64,000 nt of DNA from Streptomyces sp. AM 2-1-1. GTDB taxonomy: Bacteria; Actinomycetota; Actinomycetes; Streptomycetales; Streptomycetaceae. The stretch covers positions 2,790,001-2,854,000 of the forward strand of contig NZ_CP119147.1 in the NCBI RefSeq assembly GCF_029167645.1. The letters run 5' to 3'. The position numbers and the translations under genes are program-made. The notes below the pieces were generated by a model. It ran no database searches and was not told the origin of the DNA. It was given only the letters and a program-made list of their open reading frames with translations. Positions 53,357 to 62,756 of the stretch are shown piece by piece (within the stretch, counting starts at the first letter, position 1; every line of letters starts with the position of its first letter).

Positions 53357-53402
53357 CTCCTCACGGACGGCCTGGAGCGGGCCCGGGGGACGTACAACTC
53401 CT
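53357..53402. repeat. 46-bp direct repeat, right copy
   Basis: Duplicate of the pth 3' end (51668-51713) with one mismatch. In the right copy the frame reads on into TYNSWRAPG with no stop, so it is not a functional gene end. Confidence 0.85.
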
Positions 53403-53426
53403 GGCGGGCCCCGGGCCGGCACTCCG

Positions 53427-54344
53427 TCAGGCGGCCTGCGGCCGTGCCTGGTCGAGGAGTTCCTGGATGCGCAGGCCGCGTGCGGCGTCGATGCCGGTGC
53501 CGGTGCCGGTGCGTACGGCGCCGGCGAACTCCCGGCGCAGCACCGGCCAGCACTCCTCGTGGTCGATGCCGGCGGTGTCGTAGACCAACTCCTCGCGGGG
53601 GCCGAAGAGTTCGATGCGGGTACGGGCGCGGGGCAGGCGGACACTCCCGGACAGGGAGGCCTGGCTGACCGCGCCGTTCTCGTGCTCGCAGGTCAGCTCG
53701 ATCCACCGGCGGGGGTCGCCGGTCCCGCGTACGGAGACGATCGGGGCGACCGCGCTGTCCAGCAGGTCCAGCAGGTGCGGGCCGAGGTCGAGCAGAGCGC
53801 CGTGCTCCAGCCGCCAGGAGGTGGCGAACTCGCCGCCGAGGAAAGCCCCGTGGAGGTAGCAGGAGCGGGCTCCGGCGACCTCGAGGCCTGCCGCCTCGGC
53901 GAGGAACGCCCGGGTCGTCGGGTGGTAGCGCTTGGTGAGGACGAGCTGCGAGACCACCCCGTGTTCGGCGACCGCGTCGGCGACCGCGCGGGCGGCGTCG
54001 AGTCCGGCCCCGAGCGGCTTCTCCAGCAGCAGGGCCTTGCCGGCCCGTGCCGCCCGCACGGCGAGCGCCGCCTGTACGGCGGGCGGCACGGCGAAGGCGA
54101 CCGCGTCGCAGCCGTCGAGCAGCTCCTCGAACGAGCCCGCGGCCCGCGTGCCGGAGGCGTCCGCCACCTCGGCGGCGGCTTCGGGGCGCCGGGCCCAGAC
54201 ACCGGTCAGGATGGTCTCCGGTCCGGCCGCCAGCATCCGGGCGTGCATCGTGCGGGCCCACGGCCCCGCCCCGACCAGGCCGACGCGGACCGGCGGGTAT
54301 GCCCAGGCGTCGGTCGGGGTGCCGGCGGCGGGGGTCTGCGACAT
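53427..54344 (-). CDS. Gfo/Idh/MocA-family sugar oxidoreductase
   Basis: NAD(P)-dependent dehydrogenase of 305 residues. The Rossmann fold starts VRVGLVGAGPWARTMHARML, the EKPL motif is in ALLLEKPLGAG, and the C-terminal sheet domain includes SWRLEHGALLDLGPHLLDLL. It probably oxidises a sugar or sugar derivative. The ATG at 54344 follows GGAGAGCACC. It is last in the leftward operon after the ROK regulator. Confidence 0.88.
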   Translation of the reverse strand: MSQTPAAGTPTDAWAYPPVRVGLVGAGPWARTMHARMLAAGPETILTGVWARRPEAAAEVADASGTRAAGSFEELLDGCDAVAFAVPPAVQAALAVRAARAGKALLLEKPLGAGLDAARAVADAVAEHGVVSQLVLTKRYHPTTRAFLAEAAGLEVAGARSCYLHGAFLGGEFATSWRLEHGALLDLGPHLLDLLDSAVAPIVSVRGTGDPRRWIELTCEHENGAVSQASLSGSVRLPRARTRIELFGPREELVYDTAGIDHEECWPVLRREFAGAVRTGTGTGIDAARGLRIQELLDQARPQAA

Positions 54345-54409
54345 GGTGCTCTCCATCGAAGGGGTACGGCCGTCCGGTGCGGCGGCCGATCGGTGCGGTA
54401 CGGGGCGGG

Positions 54410-55645
54410 TCAGCCGGCCGTGCCGCCGCCCGCGTTTGCCGAAGCGGCGAGCCGGGCGTCGGCCCGGTCGGGGTCGTAGAGGCGCTCGACGACCATGACG
54501 GCAGCCCCCGCGAGGGCGGCGCGGTCGCCGAGCGTGGTGGTGACCACCTGGAGGTGGGCCGTGGTGCGGGGCAGGGCCCGCTGGTAGAGGAGTTCGCGCA
54601 CCCCGGTGAGGAACGGGGTGCTCGCCAGGTCGCCGCCGAGCATCAGGACACCCGGGTTGAGGAGCGTGACCACGGTGACGAGCACCTCGCCGACGCGCTG
54701 CCCGGCGGCGCGGGCGAGCCGGACGGCGTCGGGCTGCCCGGCGGCGAGGTGGCGGCGCACGTCCGAGCCGGAGGCGGTGGGCACGCCCGCCGCCGTGAGC
54801 TGCTCGGCGATGGCCCGGCCGCTCGCCACGGCGGCGAGGCAGCCGTAGGAGCCGCACATGCAGAGCGCGTCGGGCCGGTCGTGCAGGCGGATGTGGCCGA
54901 TGTCGCCGGCGCCTCCGTCGATGCCCCGGTACATCTCGCCGCCGACGACCATTCCCGCGCCGATGCCGGTGGACGCCTTCACCAGGACGAACGCCCCGCA
55001 GTCGGCGTAGTTCTCGCGTTGTTCGGCAAGCGCCATGAGGTTGGCGTCGTTGTCGACGTAGACGGGGAGCGGCTCCGCCCCGCCCAGCGCGCCGGGGCCT
55101 GGCGGGCCGAGGTGCTCGGCGAGCGCGGTGCGCAGTCGCTCCCGTACGGGGAAGCGGTCCCAGCCGGGCATGATCGGCGGCTGGACGACCTGGGCGCTGT
55201 CCCAGTCGACGGGCCCCGGCACGGAGAGGCCGACGCCGCACACCCGGGCCGGCGGGGTGCCGGCCTCCTCCAGGAGCGGGCCGAACCAGCGGGCGATCCG
55301 GTCGAGCACGACGTCGGGGCCGTCCGTGACGAGGAGGCTCCCGGTCCGCTCGGCGAGGACCTTCCCGGCGAGGTCGACGACGGCGGCCCGTCCGTGCCGG
55401 GTCTCCAGGTCCGCGACGAGGACGACGGCGTGGGTGGGGTCGAACTCCAGCCGGGCGGACGGGCGTCCGCCGGTGGAGGTCCCGGCCGCGCCGCGCAGCC
55501 AGCCCGCACCGAAGAGCTGGTCGAGACGGTGTCCGACGGTGGATCTGGAGAGGCCGGTGGCCTGTTGGAGCTCGCCGCGCGTGGTGGCCTCCCCGCTGCG
55601 GATGAGCCGCAGCAGGTGTCCCGCGCTCGCCTGGTTTCCCGCCAT
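54410..55645 (-). CDS. ROK-family transcriptional regulator
   Basis: A 411-residue NagC/XylR-type regulator. The N-terminal winged helix contains HLLRLIRSGEATTRGELQQATGLSRSTV. The sugar-kinase-like core has VYVDNDANLMALAEQ, ASTGIGAGMVVGGEMYRG and GDIGHIRL, and the zinc site is C-M-C-G-S-Y-G-C. It very likely controls the flanking transport and catabolic genes in response to a sugar. Confidence 0.92.
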   Translation of the reverse strand: MAGNQASAGHLLRLIRSGEATTRGELQQATGLSRSTVGHRLDQLFGAGWLRGAAGTSTGGRPSARLEFDPTHAVVLVADLETRHGRAAVVDLAGKVLAERTGSLLVTDGPDVVLDRIARWFGPLLEEAGTPPARVCGVGLSVPGPVDWDSAQVVQPPIMPGWDRFPVRERLRTALAEHLGPPGPGALGGAEPLPVYVDNDANLMALAEQRENYADCGAFVLVKASTGIGAGMVVGGEMYRGIDGGAGDIGHIRLHDRPDALCMCGSYGCLAAVASGRAIAEQLTAAGVPTASGSDVRRHLAAGQPDAVRLARAAGQRVGEVLVTVVTLLNPGVLMLGGDLASTPFLTGVRELLYQRALPRTTAHLQVVTTTLGDRAALAGAAVMVVERLYDPDRADARLAASANAGGGTAG

Positions 55646-55763
55646 CGTCGCCGTCCTCGTCCCGTCTCTCGTGTCCCCGTCGGGGGCGGCCGTGCGGCCG
55701 CGCCTCCCCCGGGCGCGGCCGCCGCTGACCGGGCGTCACCAGGTGCCGGTCGGTGTCAGGTTG

Positions 55764-56714
55764 TCAGCCCTTGTCCGCGCCGCTGGTCAGCCCCTCGGTG
55801 AGGAGCCGCTCGGAGGCGAAGAAAAGGATTACCACGGGGATGGTGAGGATCACCGAACCGGCCATCAGGACCGTCTTGGAGACCTCGATGCCGTTGGCGA
55901 GCTGCTGGAGGCCGAGCGAGACCGTCCACTTGCCGGGGTCGGCGGCGAGGAAGAGGAGCGCGAAGAGGAACTCGTTCCACGCGATCATGAAGACGTAGAG
56001 CCCGGTCGCCATCAGGGTGGGCAGCGCGAGCGGCAGGACCACCTTGCGCACGGTCTGCAACCGGGAGGCGCCGTCGATGGCGGCGGCCTCCTCGATGGAG
56101 TACGGGATGGTGACGAAGTAGTTCTTCATCATGTAGATCGAGACCGGCACCGTCTGCGCGATGTAGACGACGGCCAGCCCGACGAGGCTGCCCGAGAGCC
56201 CCATCTTCGCGAACATCACGAAGAGCGGGACGGCGAGCAGGGTGGCCGGGAAGAGGTAGACGGCCAGGAAGAGCGCGCTGACGTGCCGGCTGCCGAAGAA
56301 CTTGAGACGGCTGACGGCGTACGCCCCGGGCACCGCGGCGGCGAGCGTGAGCAGCACCGTGGCGACGGCGACCAGCGCGGAGTTGGCGAGCATGCCGAGG
56401 AAGCCCTGGCCTCCGTCGTCGGTGGACTTCAGCACACTGCGGTAGGTGTCGAGGGTGAAGTCCTTCGTGGAGACCCAGAGGTTGCCGGGCTCCACCAGCA
56501 GCTTGTCGATGGGCTTCACCGACAGCATCAGCATGTAGTAGAAGGGCACGATCGTGATCACGGCGAGGAAGATGATCACGAGCCAGCGGGTGACTCCGAA
56601 GAACCGTTCCTCGAACTGGGCGCGGCTCATGCGCCGCCTGCGCGGGGCGGGCGTGCCGGAGGGGGTGGCGGGGCCGGAGGCCGGCGGGCGCGTCACGGAC
56701 GGGGCGTGGGTCAT
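55764..56714 (-). CDS. Carbohydrate ABC transporter permease (MalG-type)
   Basis: A 316-residue inner-membrane permease with six TMs. The EAA loop reads IEEAAAIDGASRLQTVRKVVLPLALP. The start at 56714 overlaps the upstream permease stop (ATGA) and follows AGGAGGA. Partner of the MalF-type permease and binding protein. No ATPase is encoded here; CUT1 systems in Streptomyces commonly share MsiK. Confidence 0.92.
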   Translation of the reverse strand: MTHAPSVTRPPASGPATPSGTPAPRRRRMSRAQFEERFFGVTRWLVIIFLAVITIVPFYYMLMLSVKPIDKLLVEPGNLWVSTKDFTLDTYRSVLKSTDDGGQGFLGMLANSALVAVATVLLTLAAAVPGAYAVSRLKFFGSRHVSALFLAVYLFPATLLAVPLFVMFAKMGLSGSLVGLAVVYIAQTVPVSIYMMKNYFVTIPYSIEEAAAIDGASRLQTVRKVVLPLALPTLMATGLYVFMIAWNEFLFALLFLAADPGKWTVSLGLQQLANGIEVSKTVLMAGSVILTIPVVILFFASERLLTEGLTSGADKG

Positions 56715-57691
56715 GCCGATTCCTCCTGGACCTTCTTGCCGAAGAAAGCGAAGTAGAGGCCCAGCAGGACCATGAGGACGACCGCCAGGACGAGCGCCTG
56801 GGCCGAGGCCGCGCCGACGTCGAAGCGGGAGGTGAGGAAGTCGTACACGCGCACCGCGACGACGTCCGTGCCCGAACCGCCGCCGGTGAGCAGGTAGATG
56901 TCGTCGAACTTGTTGAACGTCATGATGAAGCGCAGGACGGACAGCAGGGCGATGACGGGCATCATCAGCGGCAGCAGGATGTGGCGGAAGCGCTGGGAGA
57001 TGGTGGCGCCGTCGACCTCGGCGGCCTCCTCCAGGCTGTCCGGCACCGCCTGGAGGCGGGCCAGCATGAAGAGGAAGGCGAACGGGAAGTAGCGCCACGA
57101 CTCGAAGGCGATGACGGTGAGCAGCGCCAGCGGGATGTCGAAGTGTGCTCCCAGCAGGCTGACTTCGTAGGAGCGGGTGGAGAGGAAGGCGATCGGGTCG
57201 TCCCACCCGAGGAACCTGCTGCCCCACTCGTTGACGATGCCGTACTGCGGGCTGAGCGCCACTTCCCAGACGAAGGAGACGGCCACGACGGGGGCGACGT
57301 ACGGCAGCAGCATCGAGGCCCGCAGGATGCCGCGGCCCCGGAAGGGCTTGCGCAGCGCGAGCGCGGCGACCAGGCCGAGGAGGATGGAGCCCGCGGTGGC
57401 GCCGACGGTGTAGAGCAGGGTGGTGCCGAGGCTGCTCCAGAAGCCGGGCGAGCCGAAGACCTGCTGGAAGTTGTCGAGGGTCCAGTTGCCGAAGAGGCCG
57501 TTCTCCTGGATGTCGACGAGCTTGGCGTTCTGGAAGGCGAGCAGCACGGTCCACAGGATCGGCAGGATCACCACGACCAGGACGACCAGGAAGGTGGGGG
57601 TCACGAAGGCGAGGCCCGCGCGGTTCTCCCGGCTGCTGGTGGTCCGTGGCCTGCTGCGGCGCACCGTCGCGCCGCTGGTTTTCGTACTCAT
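56711..57691 (-). CDS. Carbohydrate ABC transporter permease (MalF-type)
   Basis: A 326-residue six-TM permease. It begins ENRAGLAFVTPTFLVVLVVVILPILWTV, and its EAA loop is LEEAAEVDGATISQRFRHILLPLMMP. It forms the membrane pair with the next gene. Confidence 0.92.
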   Translation of the reverse strand: MSTKTSGATVRRSRPRTTSSRENRAGLAFVTPTFLVVLVVVILPILWTVLLAFQNAKLVDIQENGLFGNWTLDNFQQVFGSPGFWSSLGTTLLYTVGATAGSILLGLVAALALRKPFRGRGILRASMLLPYVAPVVAVSFVWEVALSPQYGIVNEWGSRFLGWDDPIAFLSTRSYEVSLLGAHFDIPLALLTVIAFESWRYFPFAFLFMLARLQAVPDSLEEAAEVDGATISQRFRHILLPLMMPVIALLSVLRFIMTFNKFDDIYLLTGGGSGTDVVAVRVYDFLTSRFDVGAASAQALVLAVVLMVLLGLYFAFFGKKVQEESA

Positions 57692-57707
57692 GGGTCGGTT
57701 ACCTCGG

Positions 57708-57798
57708 GGGGAGAGCGCCGTGCGGCTGCTGCGGGAGGGACTTCTCTCGGGGGGAGAGGGCCGTGGGCCGGGCGGCTGCTACTGGAGGGACTTCTGGA
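57708..57798. repeat. Direct repeat at the end of the binding-protein gene
   Basis: Two copies of a unit reading GGGGGAGAG[CG]GCCGTG followed by GGCTGCT and GGAGGGACTTCT. The right copy contains the last codons of the binding-protein gene; the left copy is in the 87-bp gap before the permease. A local duplication of the gene's 3' end. Confidence 0.6.
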
Positions 57799-59185
57799 GG
57801 GCGGCCACTTCGTCGTTGGCTTCCTTCGCGGCCTCGTCCGGTGAGCTCTGGCCGCTGGTCATCGCCCCGATGGCCTTGGCGACGGGCAGTTCACCGTTGG
57901 TGGCGCCCACGAGGGTGCCCTGGCCCTGGGTGAGGCCCCACCGCTTCATGTCGCCGACGCCGGCGACGAGCCGGTCGAGGAGTTCGGAGGGGTACGCCTT
58001 CTGCATCGACTCGCGCCTGTCGACCCCCATGACGCTGGCGCGCCAGGCCTTCTGGAAGGAACCGGGGTCGGTGGTGGTGCCGGTGCGGACCGGGATCTTG
58101 CCCTCGGGGGCCATGCCGAACCAGTCCTCGTAACCCTTGCCCATCATGTACTCGATGAACTTCGCGGAGGCGCCGGTCTCGGCGGTCTTGGTGACGGCCC
58201 AGGAGGTGATCTCGCCGAACTGGGCGGGCTCCTCGCTGTCGGGGCCCTGGAGGGAGGTGACGATGCCGGTGTTGCGGGCGAGGAAGCCCGGGTCGTCCTG
58301 GCACTCGGCGCAGCTGGGCAGCGCGTCGGAGCGCAGGCCGGCCAGTTCGTCGAGGAGGAAGGAGGACCAGACCATCATCGAGGACTTGCCGGAGAAGTAG
58401 GTGGAGCGGGTGGAGTCCACGGTCTGCGTGCCGGGGGCGCCGTGTTCCCCGCCCAGTTCGGAGTAGGTGGCGAAGGCGGTGCGGCAGGCGGCGGAGTCGA
58501 GGGCGGGTTCGCCGTCGTCGTCCACCAGTTGGCAGCCGTTGGCGAGAGCGAGGTCCTCGAAGCTCTGCTGGGTGAAGACGTCCGAGGGGTCGGTGGCGAG
58601 CGAGATCCCGTCGACTCCGCCCTTGTCGAGTGTCTTGGCGGCCTTCAGGGCGCTCGCGTAGGAGTCGGGGGCGTCGAGCCCGGCCTTCGCGAAGAGGTCC
58701 TTGCGGTAGACGAGGAGCTGGAGCCAGGCGTCGGAGGGGACCGCGAGGGTGGTGCCGGCGTCCTCGGTGAGCGAGAGGGCGTTGGCGTTGAAGGTCCCGG
58801 TGCCGAGGTCGTCGACGATCTTCCCGGCGACCTCGGTGTTGAGCAGCCCGCTGCCGTACATCTGCCAGACCTGGCCCATCGGGACGGCGCCGATCACATC
58901 GGGGAGGTCGCCGGCGGCGGCCGCGGACATGATCAGCTGCGGCAGCTGCGCCTCGTCCACGCCGACCAGGTCCACCTGGACACCGGTCTCCTTCTCGAAC
59001 CGCTCGACCACCTTCTTGGTCGCCGCCATCCGTGGCGCCAGGTTCTCCTGCGACCAGACCGTGATCTTGTCGTCCGGCTTCCGCTCGGCACCGGAGCTGC
59101 CCGAGCAGCCCGCCAGCAGGCCGGCGCCCAGGGTCGCGGCGAGTCCGAACAGGGTCGCCCTCGACCGTCGGGTCTTCATCACCAT
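57779..59185 (-). CDS. Sugar-binding lipoprotein of the ABC importer
   Basis: A 468-residue extracellular solute-binding protein (family 1). The signal peptide ends in GAGLLAGC (lipobox), followed by ITVWSQENLAPRMAATKKVV, VDLVGVDEAQLPQLIMSAA and an IEYMMGKGYEDWFG region. It captures the oligosaccharide for the two permeases downstream. Transcribed divergently from the dehydrogenase gene. Confidence 0.93.
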   Translation of the reverse strand: MVMKTRRSRATLFGLAATLGAGLLAGCSGSSGAERKPDDKITVWSQENLAPRMAATKKVVERFEKETGVQVDLVGVDEAQLPQLIMSAAAAGDLPDVIGAVPMGQVWQMYGSGLLNTEVAGKIVDDLGTGTFNANALSLTEDAGTTLAVPSDAWLQLLVYRKDLFAKAGLDAPDSYASALKAAKTLDKGGVDGISLATDPSDVFTQQSFEDLALANGCQLVDDDGEPALDSAACRTAFATYSELGGEHGAPGTQTVDSTRSTYFSGKSSMMVWSSFLLDELAGLRSDALPSCAECQDDPGFLARNTGIVTSLQGPDSEEPAQFGEITSWAVTKTAETGASAKFIEYMMGKGYEDWFGMAPEGKIPVRTGTTTDPGSFQKAWRASVMGVDRRESMQKAYPSELLDRLVAGVGDMKRWGLTQGQGTLVGATNGELPVAKAIGAMTSGQSSPDEAAKEANDEVAALQKSLQ

Positions 59186-59319
59186 GCTGTTTCCTCACGC
59201 CACTTACGCACTTTCATGACGCATCTCACCACCACTTTTGTTTATTGACAAGACATAACTCTGAGATATCTTCGACCTAAGTCAGGAGCAGTCACCTCCC
59301 AGCACCAACGGAGACCCCC
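59186..59319. promoter_or_regulatory. Divergent promoter region of the sugar locus
   Basis: The most AT-rich stretch in the right third. TTGACA (59245-59250) and TATCTT (59267-59272), 16 nt apart, form a near-consensus promoter for the rightward operon. TTGT/ACAA half-sites around 59238-59251 could be part of a ROK operator. Confidence 0.55.
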
Positions 59320-60366
59320 GTGGAACGCGTCGTCCAGTTCGTCGGCCCCCGCCAGGTAGAAGTCGCCGAGCACGAGAGCGCCGCGCTGCCCGCGGGCCAT
59401 CTCCGCGTCCGTACGCGCTACTCGGGCATCTCCGCAGGCACCGAGCTCACCGCGTACCGCGGCACCAACCCGTACCTGACGCGGACCTGGGACGCCGAGG
59501 CGCGGATCTTCCGCGACGGCGCGGCGGGCATCGAGTACCCGGTGGCGGGGTGGGGGTACTCCGAGGTCGGCGAGGTGACCGAAGTCTCACCCGAACTGGC
59601 CGGGGTCGCGGACATGCCCGTCGTGGGCGACCTGGTCTGGGGCATCTGGGGCCACCGCAGCGAGGGCATCGTGCCCGCCGAACGGATGGCCGGACACACC
59701 CTGCCGGTGGGCCTGGAGCCGTTGGCGGGCGCTTTCGCCCGGGTCGGTGCCATCGCGTACAACGCGGTGCTGGCCGCCGACATCCACCTCGGCGAAGAGG
59801 TCGCCGTCTTCGGACAGGGCGTCATCGGCCTGCTCACCACCCGCCTCGCCCAGCTCAACGGCGCCCGCGTCACCGCCGTCGACGCCCTCGACGGCCGGCT
59901 CGACACCGCCCGCGGCCACGGCGCGCGCCGCACCCTCAACGCCCGCACCGACAGCGTCGCCGAGCGCGTCCGCGAGGCCACCGGCGGCCGGGGCGCAGAC
60001 GTCGCCATCGAGATAAGCGGCGCCTACCCGGCGCTCCACGAGGCGCTGCGCTCGGTGGCCGTGGGCGGCCGCGTGGTCGCCTCCGGCTTCTACCAGGGCG
60101 ACGGTGCCGGACTCCGGCTCGGCGACGAGTTCCACCACAACCGGGTCCAGCTCATCTGCTCACAGATCGGCGGCGTCCCGCCGCAGCTGGCCGGCCGGTG
60201 GAGCGTCGAGCGGCTCCAGCAGACCTTCCTCTCCCTGGTCGCCGAGGGCTCGGTCGACGTCACGTCCCTGGTCAGCCACGTCGTCCCGGTGGCGGACGCG
60301 GCCGAAGCCTACGTCCTGCTGGACGAGCGGCCCGCCGAAGCCCTCCAGGTCGTCCTGGAGTTCTGA
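59320..60366 (+). CDS. Zinc-type medium-chain dehydrogenase
   Basis: A 348-residue MDR-family oxidoreductase. It opens with GHLRVRTRYSGISAGTELTAYRG, has the nucleotide-binding VAVFGQGVIGLLTTRLAQLN, and continues RGADVAIEISGAYPALHEAL. The usual Cys zinc ligand is replaced by Ser/Gly in SGISAGTE, as in some sugar-dehydrogenase relatives, so catalytic zinc may be absent. It heads the rightward operon. Confidence 0.88.
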   Translation: MERVVQFVGPRQVEVAEHESAALPAGHLRVRTRYSGISAGTELTAYRGTNPYLTRTWDAEARIFRDGAAGIEYPVAGWGYSEVGEVTEVSPELAGVADMPVVGDLVWGIWGHRSEGIVPAERMAGHTLPVGLEPLAGAFARVGAIAYNAVLAADIHLGEEVAVFGQGVIGLLTTRLAQLNGARVTAVDALDGRLDTARGHGARRTLNARTDSVAERVREATGGRGADVAIEISGAYPALHEALRSVAVGGRVVASGFYQGDGAGLRLGDEFHHNRVQLICSQIGGVPPQLAGRWSVERLQQTFLSLVAEGSVDVTSLVSHVVPVADAAEAYVLLDERPAEALQVVLEF

Positions 60367-60513
60367 GCCGGTCCCGGACCGCAGGGCGCCGTGCGCATCG
60401 CGGCCCCCGCGGCACGGGCACGGGGCGCCGCCGCACCCCGGCCCCGCTCCGCACGATCTCCGCCCCTTCCCCACCCCCGCACGCTGCCCGCCGGCAGCGC
60501 CGAAAGGCCCCTC

Positions 60514-61326
60514 ATGCCGAAGACCGCGTTGAAGACCGCCTGCCAGGAACAGCTGCTCCCCGGTGACACGCTCCAGGAGAAATGGGCGTTCGCCCAGGAC
60601 GCCGGGTTCGACGCCGTCGAGCTGCGCTCGCGGGGCGACTTCCACTTCCGCGACCGCCTCCCCGAGCTGAAGCGCGCGCTGGCCGACGGTGTCGTCATGC
60701 CGACCGTCTGCGTCGAGATGTCGCACTTCTTCGCCGCCTTCGACGACGGCCTGCGCAAGGACGCGCTGGAGCAGATGAAGTCGCAGCTCAGCGTCGCCGC
60801 CGAGATCGGTGCGCTGGGCGTGCAGACCCCGGCGTCCTACGGGATGTTCTCGCGCCGGCTGCCCCCCTTCGAGCCGCCGCGCTCGGAGGCGGAGGACCGC
60901 GAGGTGCTCGTCACGGGACTGACCGAACTCGGCGAGCACGCCCGCGCGGAGGGCGTCACCCTCTACCTGGAGCCGCTCAACCGGTACGAGGACCACATGG
61001 TCAACCGGCTCGACCAGGCCGTCGACCTGCTCCGCACCGTGGGGCTCGACTCGGTCAGGATCGGCATCGACAGCTACCACATGAACATCGAGGAGGCCGA
61101 TCCGTCGGCCGCCATCCTCGCCGCCGCCCCGTACATCGGCCACGCGCAGGTCAGCGACTCCAACCGGTTCCAGCCGGGTGCGGGCCACCTGGACTGGCCG
61201 GCCTGGCTCGGCGCGCTGCGCACCATCGGCTTCGACGGCTACCTCGCCGCCGAGTGCCGGCTGACCGGCGACCCGGTCGAGGCCGTCCGCTCCATCCCGG
61301 CGTTCCTGCGGAGGTCGGGCGCGTGA
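60514..61326 (+). CDS. Sugar phosphate isomerase/epimerase (TIM barrel)
   Basis: A 270-residue AP-endonuclease-2-like barrel of the xylose-isomerase family: AGFDAVELRSRGDF, GVTLYLEPLNRYEDHMVN (metal Glu), VGLDSVRIGIDSYHMNIEE (metal Asp/His), GHAQVSDSNRFQPGAGHLDW and GYLAAECRL. It probably isomerises or epimerises a keto sugar from the imported substrate. AAAGG precedes the ATG. Overlaps the next start (GTGA). Confidence 0.88.
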   Translation: MPKTALKTACQEQLLPGDTLQEKWAFAQDAGFDAVELRSRGDFHFRDRLPELKRALADGVVMPTVCVEMSHFFAAFDDGLRKDALEQMKSQLSVAAEIGALGVQTPASYGMFSRRLPPFEPPRSEAEDREVLVTGLTELGEHARAEGVTLYLEPLNRYEDHMVNRLDQAVDLLRTVGLDSVRIGIDSYHMNIEEADPSAAILAAAPYIGHAQVSDSNRFQPGAGHLDWPAWLGALRTIGFDGYLAAECRLTGDPVEAVRSIPAFLRRSGA

Positions 61327-62756
61327 CCTCGCTCCTCGTCGGGACCCCCGCGGACCCCACGCCGGGGGACGACGCCCCCGAGGCGCTCCGGCGCGGCGCC
61401 GCGGGCGTGCTGCTCAGCAACTGGACCGGTGCCTCCACCGTCCCCTCCCGCGGCCTCTACCCGCACCAGTGGAGCTGGGACTCCGCGTTCATCGCGATCG
61501 GCCTGCGTCACCTCTCGGTGCGCCGGGCCCAGCGCGAGCTGGAGACCCTGCTGCACGCGCAGTGGGCGGACGGCCGGGTGCCGCACATCGTCTTCAACCC
61601 GGCTGTCCCGCACGACGCGTACTTCCCGAGCCCGGACTTCTGGCGCTCCTCCAGCGCCGGTGCCCCCGCCGGCGCCCCCGGGGGCACCGAGACCTCCGGG
61701 ATCGTGCAGCCCCCGGTGCACGCGCTGGCCGCCTGGCTGGTGCACCTCGCCGACCCGGAGGACTCCCGCCGACGCGGCTTCCTGCCCCGGGTGTACGGGC
61801 GCCTCGCCGCCTGGCACGACTACCTCACCGGTCCCCGGGACCTGGGCGGCGGCGGTCTCGCCGCGATGGTGCACCCGTGGGAGCCGGGCATGGACAACAG
61901 CCCGTGCTGGGACGGGCCGCTGCGGCGCGTCGAGCCCGCCGCCTCCGGCTCGTACCGGCGCGCCGACCTCGACCACGGCCAGCCGTCCGAGCGGCCCACC
62001 GACCTGGACTACGGCCGGTACGTACGGCTCGCCACCGACTACCGTGACGGCGGCTACGCGGACGCGGGCACCGCCCACGCCTTCGCCGTGGAAGACCCGT
62101 GCGTCAACGCGCTGCTGATCGTCTCCGAGCACGCGCTCGCCCGCATCGCCGCCGAGACGGGTGCCGACCCGGCCCCGCACCGGGAGCGCGCCGCCCGCCT
62201 CACCGGGGCACTGGTCGCGCGGCTCTGGTCGCCGGAGGCCGGGATGTTCCTCTGCCGCGACCTGGTGGGCGAGGAGCTGGTCCCGGAGCGGAGCGTTGCC
62301 GGGCTGATCCCGCTGATCGTCCCCGGTCTCCCCGGCGAGGTCGTGGACGCCCTGCTCGCCACCGCCACGGGCGCCTCCTTCCGGCTGGGCGAGGTCCCGA
62401 TGGTCCCCTCGTACGACTTCTCGGGCGCCGACTTCGACCCCTCCCGCTACTGGCGCGGACCCGCCTGGTTCAACACCAACTGGCTGCTGGAGCGCGGCCT
62501 GCGGCAGTACGGGCGGACCGTCGCGGCCGACCGGCTGCGGTCGGCGATGCTGGCGGCCGCCGGGGCGAGCGGCTTCGCTGAGTACGTGGACCCCTTCACC
62601 GCCGAGGCCCGCGGCACCCGCGACTTCGGCTGGACCGCGGCGCTGGCGCTGGATCTCCTGGTGGCGGCGCACGAGGGCGGCGCGAGCGCGCCCGCCACCG
62701 GTGACGCTGCCGCGGACGGGGCGGTCACGGGCGAGCCGGTCGGGGCGGACGCATGA
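61323..62756 (+). CDS. MGH1-like (GH63-type) glycoside hydrolase
   Basis: A 477-residue (alpha/alpha)6-barrel glycosidase. Motifs: LYPHQWSWDSAFIAIGLRHLS, FWRSSSAG, MVHPWEPGMDNSPCWDGPL, YWRGPAWFNTNWLLERGL and DFGWTAALALDLL. This pattern matches the mannosylglycerate-hydrolase-like GH63 group, which cleaves small glycosides such as glucosyl- or mannosylglycerate. It has no signal peptide, so it acts on the imported substrate. The GTG at 61323 overlaps the isomerase stop. Confidence 0.88.
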   Translation: MTSLLVGTPADPTPGDDAPEALRRGAAGVLLSNWTGASTVPSRGLYPHQWSWDSAFIAIGLRHLSVRRAQRELETLLHAQWADGRVPHIVFNPAVPHDAYFPSPDFWRSSSAGAPAGAPGGTETSGIVQPPVHALAAWLVHLADPEDSRRRGFLPRVYGRLAAWHDYLTGPRDLGGGGLAAMVHPWEPGMDNSPCWDGPLRRVEPAASGSYRRADLDHGQPSERPTDLDYGRYVRLATDYRDGGYADAGTAHAFAVEDPCVNALLIVSEHALARIAAETGADPAPHRERAARLTGALVARLWSPEAGMFLCRDLVGEELVPERSVAGLIPLIVPGLPGEVVDALLATATGASFRLGEVPMVPSYDFSGADFDPSRYWRGPAWFNTNWLLERGLRQYGRTVAADRLRSAMLAAAGASGFAEYVDPFTAEARGTRDFGWTAALALDLLVAAHEGGASAPATGDAAADGAVTGEPVGADA

